Shown piece by piece: positions 1 to 6,408 of a stretch of 55,351 nt of DNA. The notes below the pieces were generated by a model. It had not been told where the DNA came from and searched no databases. It saw nothing but the letters and a program-made list of their open reading frames with translations. This DNA is from Deltaproteobacteria bacterium (GTDB lineage: Bacteria; JAEEML01). The position numbers and the translations under genes are program-made. How positions within the stretch are numbered: the stretch's first letter is position 1; every line of letters begins with the position of its first letter. Location: contig JAEEML010000025.1 of the NCBI GenBank assembly GCA_016283195.1, positions 1 through 55,351 of the forward strand, given 5' to 3'.

Positions 1-225
1 ATAATACCGTTGAGCTCCGCTTCTTTAGCTGTCGCCGCTTCCTGAGTAGCAGTTAAGTTGTTATTCAGCTCATTAATGGATTCATCGCGCTCAGCGATAA
101 TGCCATTGAGCTCCGCTTCTTTAGCTGTTGCCGCTTCCTGAGTAGCAGTTAAGTTGTTATTCAGCTCATTGATAGATTCATCGCGCTCAGCGATAATACC
201 GTTGAGCTCCGCTTCTTTAGCGGCA
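1..225 (-). repeat. In-frame 96-bp tandem repeats in coiled-coil gene
   Basis: Near-identical units start at 1, 97 and 193, giving a 96-bp (32-codon) period. The copies differ by a few synonymous bases (for example AACGGT against AATGGC), and the third decays after about 225. The array continues past the window edge, so the copy number is unknown. The period is a multiple of three and the copies encode coiled coil, so the repeats are coding. Confidence 0.9.
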
Positions 226-1043
226 GCGGCAGATTCGGTATCGCTCAGAATAGTTTTGGTATCATTTAACTCGGTAGTTAAATTGGCAATTTTATCATCG
301 CGGGTAGCAATTTCGCTGGTGGCTTGATTACGCAACTGGTTAAAAGCCTGTTCAGCCATCTCCATCTTTTTGATGGTGTCTTGCTCTTTTTCGGCCAGAG
401 TATTTTGTAATTCGGCAATTTCGTTGTCTTTGGTCTCGCGCAAACTGGCTATATCGGCTTCAAGTTGCTCAATAGTGGCTTGGCGACTTTCCAAATCAGC
501 GGTAGTTTCTTGTCTATACGCGCTATAAGCAGTGCGCACCTGATTCAAATCATTTTCAATCGAGGCTATACGCGCATCTCTTGAAGAGAGCATTTGATCG
601 GCATTATCAAATTCGCGCTGTTTTACTTGCCAGATTTGCGCAATAATAGCCAGATCGCGTTCGCGCTCATGGAGTTTTTCACGCAGTTGTTGGATTTTGG
701 CATCCGGGCCATCAAGGTGAGTTTTGGCCGGACGCGGCGGCGGCGCACTGGTGTTCACTCCGCGCACTGAAGTAAAAACACGTTGCAAGAAGGCCAAATC
801 TTCGGCTGTTACTTCTGATTTTATAACAGAATCTTCGCCACCTTGGCGCCGCGGCGGTGGTTTGGGACCACTGCTGATAGGCGGCGGCACAGCCGGCCCG
901 GCGGGAATGGCTTCAATAGCCTCAATTTCTTCTATCTCTTCCAACTCTTCCGTGCCAGGCCGTGAGGGCTCCTCCTCTAAGTTATCAAGAGCGGAAAAAT
1001 CATCACCGGATAGTGCATCAAGTTCATTGTCAATGTCACTCAT
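1..1043 (-). CDS. Large coiled-coil protein, C-terminus cut off by window edge
   Basis: This reading frame stays open from the ATG at 1043 to the window edge; the ORF track misses it because it has no stop here. The start follows a good ribosome site (AGAGGTGG, 4 bases upstream). The first ~60 residues are acidic and proline-rich (MSDIDNELDALSG..., PPPISSGPKPPPRR) with no signal peptide, so the protein is probably cytoplasmic. From about residue 115 it is a long Glu/Gln/Asn-rich heptad-type coiled coil ending in near-identical 32-residue repeats (KEAELNGIIAERDESINELN...). It lies 40 bp downstream of the RidA-family gene and probably shares its promoter. I do not recognise a family. Polar scaffolds such as AglZ or FrzS have long coiled coils, but no receiver domain is visible here. 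Confidence 0.85.
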   Translation of the reverse strand, partial: MSDIDNELDALSGDDFSALDNLEEEPSRPGTEELEEIEEIEAIEAIPAGPAVPPPISSGPKPPPRRQGGEDSVIKSEVTAEDLAFLQRVFTSVRGVNTSAPPPRPAKTHLDGPDAKIQQLREKLHERERDLAIIAQIWQVKQREFDNADQMLSSRDARIASIENDLNQVRTAYSAYRQETTADLESRQATIEQLEADIASLRETKDNEIAELQNTLAEKEQDTIKKMEMAEQAFNQLRNQATSEIATRDDKIANLTTELNDTKTILSDTESAAAAKEAELNGIIAERDESINELNNNLTATQEAATAKEAELNGIIAERDESINELNNNLTATQEAATAKEAELNGI

Positions 1044-1083
1044 AAAACCACCTCTATTCTAGTTACTAATATCTTAGTGTTTC

Positions 1084-1512
1084 TTAATATTTATCTTCTG
1101 TCGGCTTAATAGCCAGAGCCTCAATAGCTATCTGGGCTTCGGCCGGCAGGGCAGCTACTCCGATGATGGATATAGCCGGAAAAGAGCCGGGAGCAAAATA
1201 TTTGTGCATAATTGGATATAGTGCTTTTTCGTTTTTAATATCAGTAAGATATACTCTGACTTGTGCTAGTTCGGTTGGGGCAAAACCGCCATCTTTTACC
1301 AGGTTAATAAGGTTATTGAGCACTGTTTCGGCCTGTTTGTTAAAATCCGGGCCGACAAGTCTCCCGGCTGTTACAAATGGCAGTTGCTGGCTGATAAAAA
1401 GCATTTTATCGGGGAGATCTGCCAATAAGGCCTGCGGGCCGACTCCCAAAGAAGGGGGAGTGCGCCGTGATTGTATTGCCTGATGTGTTTTGCTCTTGGG
1501 ACCTACTGCCAT
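1084..1512 (-). CDS. RidA/YjgF/UK114-family protein
   Basis: Small single-domain protein of the RidA/YjgF superfamily, whose best-studied members are trimeric deaminases of reactive enamine/imine intermediates. The C-terminal half carries the family pattern (AQVRVYLTDI..., SIIGVAALPAEAQIAIEALA). I chose the start MAVGPKS at 1512, not the longer ORF start at 1545. It has GGAGG six bases upstream, and 1545 lies inside a perfect TATAAT -10 box. The arginine that usually binds the substrate carboxylate (P-x-R-S before the LP motif) reads PAIS here, so classical RidA deaminase activity is doubtful. It precedes the coiled-coil gene in the same direction. The family call is firm; the substrate is unknown. 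Confidence 0.85.
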   Translation of the reverse strand: MAVGPKSKTHQAIQSRRTPPSLGVGPQALLADLPDKMLFISQQLPFVTAGRLVGPDFNKQAETVLNNLINLVKDGGFAPTELAQVRVYLTDIKNEKALYPIMHKYFAPGSFPAISIIGVAALPAEAQIAIEALAIKPTEDKY

Positions 1513-1543
1513 CTTATCCTCCATGCAGTAAAAAACCGTGCGC

Positions 1544-1572
1544 ATTATATTTTAAGAAATTGCGCTTGTCGA
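1544..1572 (-). promoter_or_regulatory. Sigma70-type promoter for RidA-family gene
   Basis: On the minus strand the sequence reads TCGACA, 17 bases, TATAAT: a five-of-six -35 box and a perfect -10 box at the ideal spacing. Transcription should start near 1537, giving a leader of about 25 bases before the ATG at 1512. Confidence 0.7.
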
Positions 1573-1658
1573 TAGTCAGTAACGAGCTTTTTTGCTAAAT
1601 TGTGAGCCTCTTTTATGGCTGTTTTGAATTGTTTTTGCGAAAAACAATTAATCAGTGC

Positions 1659-1687
1659 TTGACATTTAACAGCACCGCTACTACTAT
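1659..1687 (+). promoter_or_regulatory. Sigma70-type promoter for yceD-rpmF
   Basis: A perfect TTGACA (1659-1664) is followed after 17 bases by TACTAT (1682-1687). It sits about 30 bp before the yceD start and diverges from the RidA-gene promoter. Confidence 0.65.
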
Positions 1688-1716
1688 TCCTGGCCGCAAA
1701 GGAGTGGAAAATAGCT

Positions 1717-2262
1717 ATGTTTTCCATATATGCACATGAAATCGGTGAAGAAGGCCTGGAGCACGAGGAAGAGCTCTCTTCTGAAGACCTCGCTGTTATT
1801 GCCGAAAATGACGTTGTTTATAAGCCTTTAGGCGGGTGGCTTAAAGTAAAATTAAGCCGCGTGGATGACTATATTCGGGTGAATGGCACTATAGAAGCTC
1901 AGGTTGAAGCTACTTGTGTGAGTTGCCTGGACACCTTTAAAGTAGAGCAAAAATTGCCTCTTGAGCTTTTTCTCTCTCCCGGCGAAGATATTGATGAAGC
2001 TTCAGCCGATGAAGAAGAAATTTTGGTTGAGGATGAAAAGAGCGGCATTGACCACTATAATCCTGAAGAACCGATAGAAATAGGGCGGATGGCTATTGAA
2101 CTTTTGTGTATCGCTTTGCCGATGCATCCGCGTTGTAAAGAAGATTGCAAAGGCCTTTGTCAGGAATGTGGGGCCAATTTGAATCACGAAACATGTAACT
2201 GTCGCCATATTGCCGACCCACGTTGGCATGCATTGGCGAATATTAAATTAGATAATAAATAA
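1717..2262 (+). CDS. yceD: YceD/DUF177 family 23S rRNA accumulation protein
   Basis: Family DUF177/YceD, linked in bacteria and plastids to 23S rRNA accumulation and large-subunit biogenesis. The protein has 181 residues, with an early CVSC pair (C67, C70) and the diagnostic C-terminal cysteine cluster (C140, C144, C148, C151, C160, C162, including CQECGANLNHETC), followed by the D-x-R-W-x-x-L ending. A strongly acidic stretch lies around residues 90-110. A GGAG sits 12 bases before the ATG, slightly far. The gene is directly upstream of rpmF, the arrangement seen in very many bacteria, which strongly supports the call. The two are probably cotranscribed from the promoter at 1659. Confidence 0.92.
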   Translation: MFSIYAHEIGEEGLEHEEELSSEDLAVIAENDVVYKPLGGWLKVKLSRVDDYIRVNGTIEAQVEATCVSCLDTFKVEQKLPLELFLSPGEDIDEASADEEEILVEDEKSGIDHYNPEEPIEIGRMAIELLCIALPMHPRCKEDCKGLCQECGANLNHETCNCRHIADPRWHALANIKLDNK

Positions 2263-2290
2263 GCGTCATTAACGCATCTAGGAGGAGAAA

Positions 2291-2473
2291 ATGCCAGTAC
2301 CAAGAAGACGTAAATCACATGCTCGTAGCCGCACCCGCAAGGCGCATGACTTTTTAACCGCTGGCCGGGCGGTGACTTGTCCGCAATGTCAGAGCCCCAT
2401 GCGTCTGCACCGTGTTTGCATGGAATGTGGCTACTATATGCACAAACCGGTTATTGAAGTCCAAGAAAAGTAA
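2291..2473 (+). CDS. rpmF: 50S ribosomal protein L32
   Basis: Protein of 60 residues, the usual length of bacterial L32. It has the conserved N-terminus MPVPRRRKSHARSRTRKAHD and a complete four-cysteine zinc ribbon (C30, C33, C43, C46; CPQC...CMEC), so this is the zinc-binding form. A strong AGGAGG site lies seven bases upstream. It lies 28 bp downstream of yceD in the conserved pair. In many bacteria fatty-acid or phospholipid genes follow; here a DUF4416 gene follows instead. Confidence 0.98.
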   Translation: MPVPRRRKSHARSRTRKAHDFLTAGRAVTCPQCQSPMRLHRVCMECGYYMHKPVIEVQEK

Positions 2474-2494
2474 TTATCTGATTTCATTAACAAA

Positions 2495-3028
2495 ATGAGC
2501 CATCCTGAAGCAGCCCCAGTTTTGGCAAAATTGCTCTTTGCTGTACTTTATAGCGATGAGAGTGAGTGCCAAAAAGCCAGGGAGCTGCTTGAGGAGGCTT
2601 ATGGCTCCATAGACTCCCGGAGCGCCCCCTATCCATTTGCCGATACTGATTATTATGCCGCGGAAATGGGTGAGGGGCTTAAGCGTATCTTTTTTGCCGT
2701 GGAAAAACTGTTTCCCCCGGAAAATCTGCCGTCTGTCAAGCATAATTGTGCAAAAATAGAACAGGAACTCAGCAATTCCGGTTGCCGCGTGGTGAATATC
2801 GACCCCGGTTATTTGGACCTTGGAAAATACGTGCTGGCCTCTTACAAACCGGCACCCACCAAACTTTACCTTGGTGCCGGTGTTTATGCCGATGTGACAC
2901 TCCTTTTTCAAAATCGCACATTTTCGCCGCTGCCCTGGTCTTTCCCGGATTTTAGAAGCGGCATTTATAATGAATATTTGCTAAAATTACGCTATGAATA
3001 TCGTCGCCAAAGAAGAGAATATTTGTGA
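2495..3028 (+). CDS. DUF4416 family protein
   Basis: A 177-residue soluble protein matching what I recall of DUF4416, an uncharacterised family common in deltaproteobacteria. The middle has the family-like run IDPGYLDLGKYVLASYKP followed by LYLGAGVYADVTLLF, and the end has the PWSFPDFR motif with a basic tail (YEYRRQRREYL). There is no signal peptide or membrane segment. It starts 21 bp after rpmF, so it may be part of that operon. No biochemical role is known to me. Confidence 0.75.
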   Translation: MSHPEAAPVLAKLLFAVLYSDESECQKARELLEEAYGSIDSRSAPYPFADTDYYAAEMGEGLKRIFFAVEKLFPPENLPSVKHNCAKIEQELSNSGCRVVNIDPGYLDLGKYVLASYKPAPTKLYLGAGVYADVTLLFQNRTFSPLPWSFPDFRSGIYNEYLLKLRYEYRRQRREYL

Positions 3029-3056
3029 TTAATTACCGCTAAATATTGGAGTAATT

Positions 3057-4529
3057 ATGAATTATCATCCTCTTGTTTACGAGGTGCAGACCAGGTGTTG
3101 GCTACGTGAGCTTTCTCCTAAAAGTGAGCTTATCAGTTTGGCTAATGTGCCGGATGAAGCGCTTTCAGCTATAAAAGCCCAAGGTGCCGATTATCTCTGG
3201 CTCATGGGCGTCTGGCAAACCGGGAAAGCCGGGCGCCTTGAAGCGCTTAATCATCCTGATTTGCAGCAATCCTACCGTGAGGCACTGGCGGATTTTGTAC
3301 CGGCTGATGTGGTCGGCTCGCCTTATGCTGTGGCGGCTTACCGTGTCTCGCGTGATTTTGGTGGTGATAAGGCGCTTAAAAAATTTAGAGAACGCCTTAA
3401 AGTTCATGGACTTAAACTTATTCTTGATTTTGTTCCCAATCATGTGGCACTTGATAATGAATGGGTTGGTGAGCATCCGAATTATTTTATTGAAGGCATA
3501 GCCGATGATGCTGCAAATGGTCTGGGGCGCAAAGTGGCCACCAGGGAGGGCGAAAAGGTTTTTCTCCATGGCCGCGATCCGTACTTCCCACCCTGGACCG
3601 ATACTTTTGAGCTGAACTGGAGCGAGCCGGAGCTCATAAAAGAGCTCACTAAATTGCTTTTGCGCTTGGCTACCATGTGTGACGGTTTGCGCTGCGATAT
3701 GGCTATGCTGCTCCTTAAAAAAGTTTTTGCCAAGACTTGGGGGAGAGAAATTACCGGCACCGAAGAGCCGTGGCATAAACTCATAAGCGCAGTAAAAAAA
3801 GAGTTTCCTTCGTTTCTCTTTTTGGCCGAGGCCTATTGGAATATGGAGTGGGATCTCACAGAACAAGGCTTTGACTACGTTTACGATAAACGCCTTTATG
3901 ACCGCCTTTTGCACGGCGATGCCGCTTCTTTACGAGCGCATCTTTCTATGACGAGCGATTTTCATCGCAAACAGCTCCGTTTTTTGGAAAATCACGATGA
4001 ACCGCGGGCCGCCGGTGCTTTTTCTCTTGAGCGCCACAAAGCAGCTCTGGTTATCCTTTCCGGACTTCCGGGAATGTGGCTTTTGCATCATCATGAGGCC
4101 GATGGGGCGCAGATTAAATTGCCAGTGCAACTGGCGCGTTATCCTCATGAAGAAGTAAATCAAGAACTACATGAATTTTATCAAAAAATACTTACTATAA
4201 CCGCTAATATATCAAAAGGCTGCCGCTGGGTATTATTACCTGTGCGCAGGGCGTGGGAGGAAAATTACACCGCTTACCAATTTATTGCTTATGCTTTGAT
4301 TGCTGACGGCCAAATAAAAAATATTGTTGCCGTTAATTTTGCGGAGCGGGGCGGAGAGTGCTATCTTGATTTGGGAGAGTTTGAACTTTTGGAGAAAAAA
4401 TATAAATTATTCGATATGTTAGCTGGAGTAGAATATGAACGCGACGGTGACGAATTGCGCCAGAAAGGTCTTTATATTTCCTTGCCACCTTGCGGTTTCC
4501 ATTATTTTGCTGTTGTCTATGGGGATTAA
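3057..4529 (+). CDS. GH13 alpha-amylase family glycosidase, cytoplasmic
   Basis: A (beta/alpha)8 GH13 enzyme of 490 residues with all catalytic regions visible. Region I is DFVPNH (residues 124-129). Region II is DGLRCDMA, with the nucleophile Asp214. Region III is FLAEAYW, with the acid/base Glu258. Region IV is FLENHDEPR, with the transition-state stabiliser Asp314. A C-terminal beta domain follows (SLPPCGFHYFAVVYG). No signal peptide is present, so it probably acts on intracellular alpha-glucans, trehalose- or maltose-type sugars. The exact specificity cannot be read from the motifs. Its start is 28 bp after the DUF4416 gene. No other glycogen genes are adjacent. Confidence 0.9.
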   Translation: MNYHPLVYEVQTRCWLRELSPKSELISLANVPDEALSAIKAQGADYLWLMGVWQTGKAGRLEALNHPDLQQSYREALADFVPADVVGSPYAVAAYRVSRDFGGDKALKKFRERLKVHGLKLILDFVPNHVALDNEWVGEHPNYFIEGIADDAANGLGRKVATREGEKVFLHGRDPYFPPWTDTFELNWSEPELIKELTKLLLRLATMCDGLRCDMAMLLLKKVFAKTWGREITGTEEPWHKLISAVKKEFPSFLFLAEAYWNMEWDLTEQGFDYVYDKRLYDRLLHGDAASLRAHLSMTSDFHRKQLRFLENHDEPRAAGAFSLERHKAALVILSGLPGMWLLHHHEADGAQIKLPVQLARYPHEEVNQELHEFYQKILTITANISKGCRWVLLPVRRAWEENYTAYQFIAYALIADGQIKNIVAVNFAERGGECYLDLGEFELLEKKYKLFDMLAGVEYERDGDELRQKGLYISLPPCGFHYFAVVYGD

Positions 4530-4548
4530 ACTGTGCTAGAAGGTACCG

Positions 4549-4584
4549 TTGACTCTTGGTTTTGAGACTCTCATAAGAGTTCAA
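4549..4584 (+). promoter_or_regulatory. Putative promoter with overlapping dyad before the Glt-like genes
   Basis: TTGACT (4549-4554), 17 bases, then CATAAG (4572-4577) resembles a sigma70 promoter. The -10 box lies inside a near-perfect inverted repeat, TTGA-G-ACTCT-CATA-AGAGT-TCAA (4562-4584), broken by a single bulged G. The dyad could be an operator or a hairpin at the 5' end of the transcript. Confidence 0.4.
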
Positions 4585-4639
4585 ACATTGAGTAGCAATA
4601 GAGGCCTTGTTGGTGACGGTGCCTCGTTTGGGGTTATAC

Positions 4640-5503
4640 ATGAATTTAAGATTAACCGGTTTTTTCTGTGTGGCGGTACTTATTTCCATGCAGTTAGCTC
4701 TGCCTGCCCATGCCCAGACAGAGGAAGAGCTCTTAGGCGGTCTTCCTACTGAGGAACCTGCCGAAAATCCTGCTCCCAGAGCTTCCAAGGCCTCAGCTAA
4801 AGAAGATGAAAAAGCTGAAGCGGCGGAAGTGAAAGACGACAAAGCTGCCAACGATAAGGCCGAAGCCGCCGAGAAGCAGGAAAAGAAGAAAAAAGAAGAG
4901 CTTGAATCGCGCAAAGATATCATCAAAAGTGTGCAGCGCCGGCCTGTTTTGAAGAAACATCGCTTGGAGCTTAATGTCTTCGGCGCTATGACTATTAACG
5001 ATCCGCTCTATTTGACGTTTGCTTTACAAGGCAGCGCCCACTTCTTCTTGGCTGAATCGCTTTCAATCGGTGTTGGTATTGCTTACCTTTTTGATGCTGT
5101 TACTCTTGGCGGCGTGGCTGATGTGCGGCGTAGCGAACGCGCTGTTCCTTCGGTCTTTGAACGCCCGAATATGGCTGGCACCATCGAGATGACTTTTAAC
5201 CCGCTTTATGGCAAAGTGTCATTCCATAATGCTGCTATCGGTCATGTTGATACTTACCTTATCGGCGGCTTCGGCGGTGTTTTTAATTTTCACAAAACCG
5301 GGCGCCCTGCCGGTGTTATCGGCATTGGCCAGCGCTTTAATTTACTCAGCTGGCTCAATATTAAATGGGAACTACGCGATTATATTTTCAATGATACCAT
5401 CGAGAGTAATTATGGCACCAATTCTGATATTCAAAACTACTTCATGCTGAATATCGGGGTTGGCTTCTTTATCCCTCCAACTTTTTCTTATAAAATAAGG
5501 TGA
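4640..5503 (+). CDS. Outer-membrane beta-barrel protein, GltA/GltB-like
   Basis: The start MNLRLTGFF at 4640 is preferred because it begins a clean signal peptide (cleavage likely after LPAHA), whereas the longer ORF adds a poor N-terminus. After cleavage comes a charged Ala/Glu/Lys-rich linker (about residues 26-95), then a domain of alternating short beta strands (NVFGAMTINDPLYLTFALQG...) that fits a small outer-membrane barrel. It is similar in order and wording to the next gene (TINDP, YGK-S, YLVGGLG/YLIGGFG), so the two are tandem paralogues. With the TPR gene downstream they resemble Myxococcus gltA-gltB-gltC, whose products form the outer-membrane part of the gliding machine. That link is from gene order and architecture, not alignment. 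Confidence 0.75.
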   Translation: MNLRLTGFFCVAVLISMQLALPAHAQTEEELLGGLPTEEPAENPAPRASKASAKEDEKAEAAEVKDDKAANDKAEAAEKQEKKKKEELESRKDIIKSVQRRPVLKKHRLELNVFGAMTINDPLYLTFALQGSAHFFLAESLSIGVGIAYLFDAVTLGGVADVRRSERAVPSVFERPNMAGTIEMTFNPLYGKVSFHNAAIGHVDTYLIGGFGGVFNFHKTGRPAGVIGIGQRFNLLSWLNIKWELRDYIFNDTIESNYGTNSDIQNYFMLNIGVGFFIPPTFSYKIR

Positions 5504-5514
5504 GGTGCAATAGT

Positions 5515-6396
5515 ATGAACCGTACACACCGTATTTATAATATAATTTCTTTGGCTACCTGTGCACTATTTTTGCTGGCAAGCCAAAATGCCGAAGCTCG
5601 CAGACGTACTCCCACAGCCAAACCGGCCGCCGCGGCAACAGTAGAAAGCCGTTCCGGTTTGGAAGGTGAAGAAGAACAGCAGGGCGAAGCAAAAGATCCA
5701 GCTGCCAGGGCTGAATCTGCCAGAGCCGATGAAGAAGCTGCTGCCGAAGTTGCCGAGAAAAAAGCCAAGACTTCTGTCGGTGTTCCGCTTTCTCAGCGCA
5801 TTAAGGCGGTTACCAGTCAATCGTTTATTCACAAAAAACGCTTTTTAATCGGGCCGGTTATCGGCACAACCATCAATGACCCGTTTTATGCCAGCTTGGC
5901 ACTTGGGCTGAATGCCGGTTTTTATGTTACCGAGCATTTGCTTATTGGTCTTAGCGGTGAATTTTTGCCGGTCAATGGGCCAACTAATCTGGTTAAAGTT
6001 GTGGGGCGTGCCGAAGGTAAAGAGGCCGCTCATTACTATGCCCCGATGTATTTTGCTTATGTGGATGTTAACTGGGTGCCTTTCTACGGCAAAATGTCCA
6101 TAATGGCCGAAGGCGTTTTGCATTATGATTTTTATCTTGTGGGCGGTCTTGGTATCGCCGGTATGCGCTCGACTGATGAAAATGTTGATTACCCGCCACT
6201 TAGTATGTCTGGTAAGTTGGGTATCGGCGCTCATCTTTTTGTTAATAAATGGATTGGTATTCGCGTTGAATTAACCGATCGTATCTCTTACGGCGCGCGC
6301 TACATAGGTGATGTACCTGGTAAAGAAGAGGCCAGTATACAAAATATTATTGGGCTCACTGTCGGCGCTGATTTTCTATTTCCCAGAAGCTGGTAA
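5515..6396 (+). CDS. Outer-membrane beta-barrel protein, GltA/GltB-like paralogue
   Basis: The start at ATG 5515 (MNRTHRIYNI) has GAGG nine bases upstream; the GTG at 5500 would overlap the previous gene and lacks a ribosome site. A signal peptide (cleavage near NAEA) is followed by an Ala/Glu-rich linker and a barrel domain (FLIGPVIGTTINDPFYASLALG..., LVGGLGIAGM, ending FLFPRSW). It is paralogous to the gene before it, including the TINDP motif at the first strand. The first barrel gene ends at 5503 within this gene's ribosome site, so translation is probably coupled. Role inferred: partner barrel in a Glt-like envelope complex. Confidence 0.75.
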   Translation: MNRTHRIYNIISLATCALFLLASQNAEARRRTPTAKPAAAATVESRSGLEGEEEQQGEAKDPAARAESARADEEAAAEVAEKKAKTSVGVPLSQRIKAVTSQSFIHKKRFLIGPVIGTTINDPFYASLALGLNAGFYVTEHLLIGLSGEFLPVNGPTNLVKVVGRAEGKEAAHYYAPMYFAYVDVNWVPFYGKMSIMAEGVLHYDFYLVGGLGIAGMRSTDENVDYPPLSMSGKLGIGAHLFVNKWIGIRVELTDRISYGARYIGDVPGKEEASIQNIIGLTVGADFLFPRSW

Positions 6397-6408
6397 GTGA
6401 GGTTGGAT

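Noticed and set aside
1-225. 96-bp repeats as a CRISPR array
   Set aside because: The units are contiguous without unique spacers and keep an open coiled-coil frame.
724-1062. 112-aa plus-strand ORF at the left end
   Set aside because: It is the antisense shadow of the coiled-coil gene, whose frame is open, has a good ribosome site and reads through to the edge.
1545-1727. 60-aa minus-strand ORF between the RidA-family gene and yceD
   Set aside because: It overlaps both divergent promoters and the yceD start, and shows no recognisable sequence or ribosome site.
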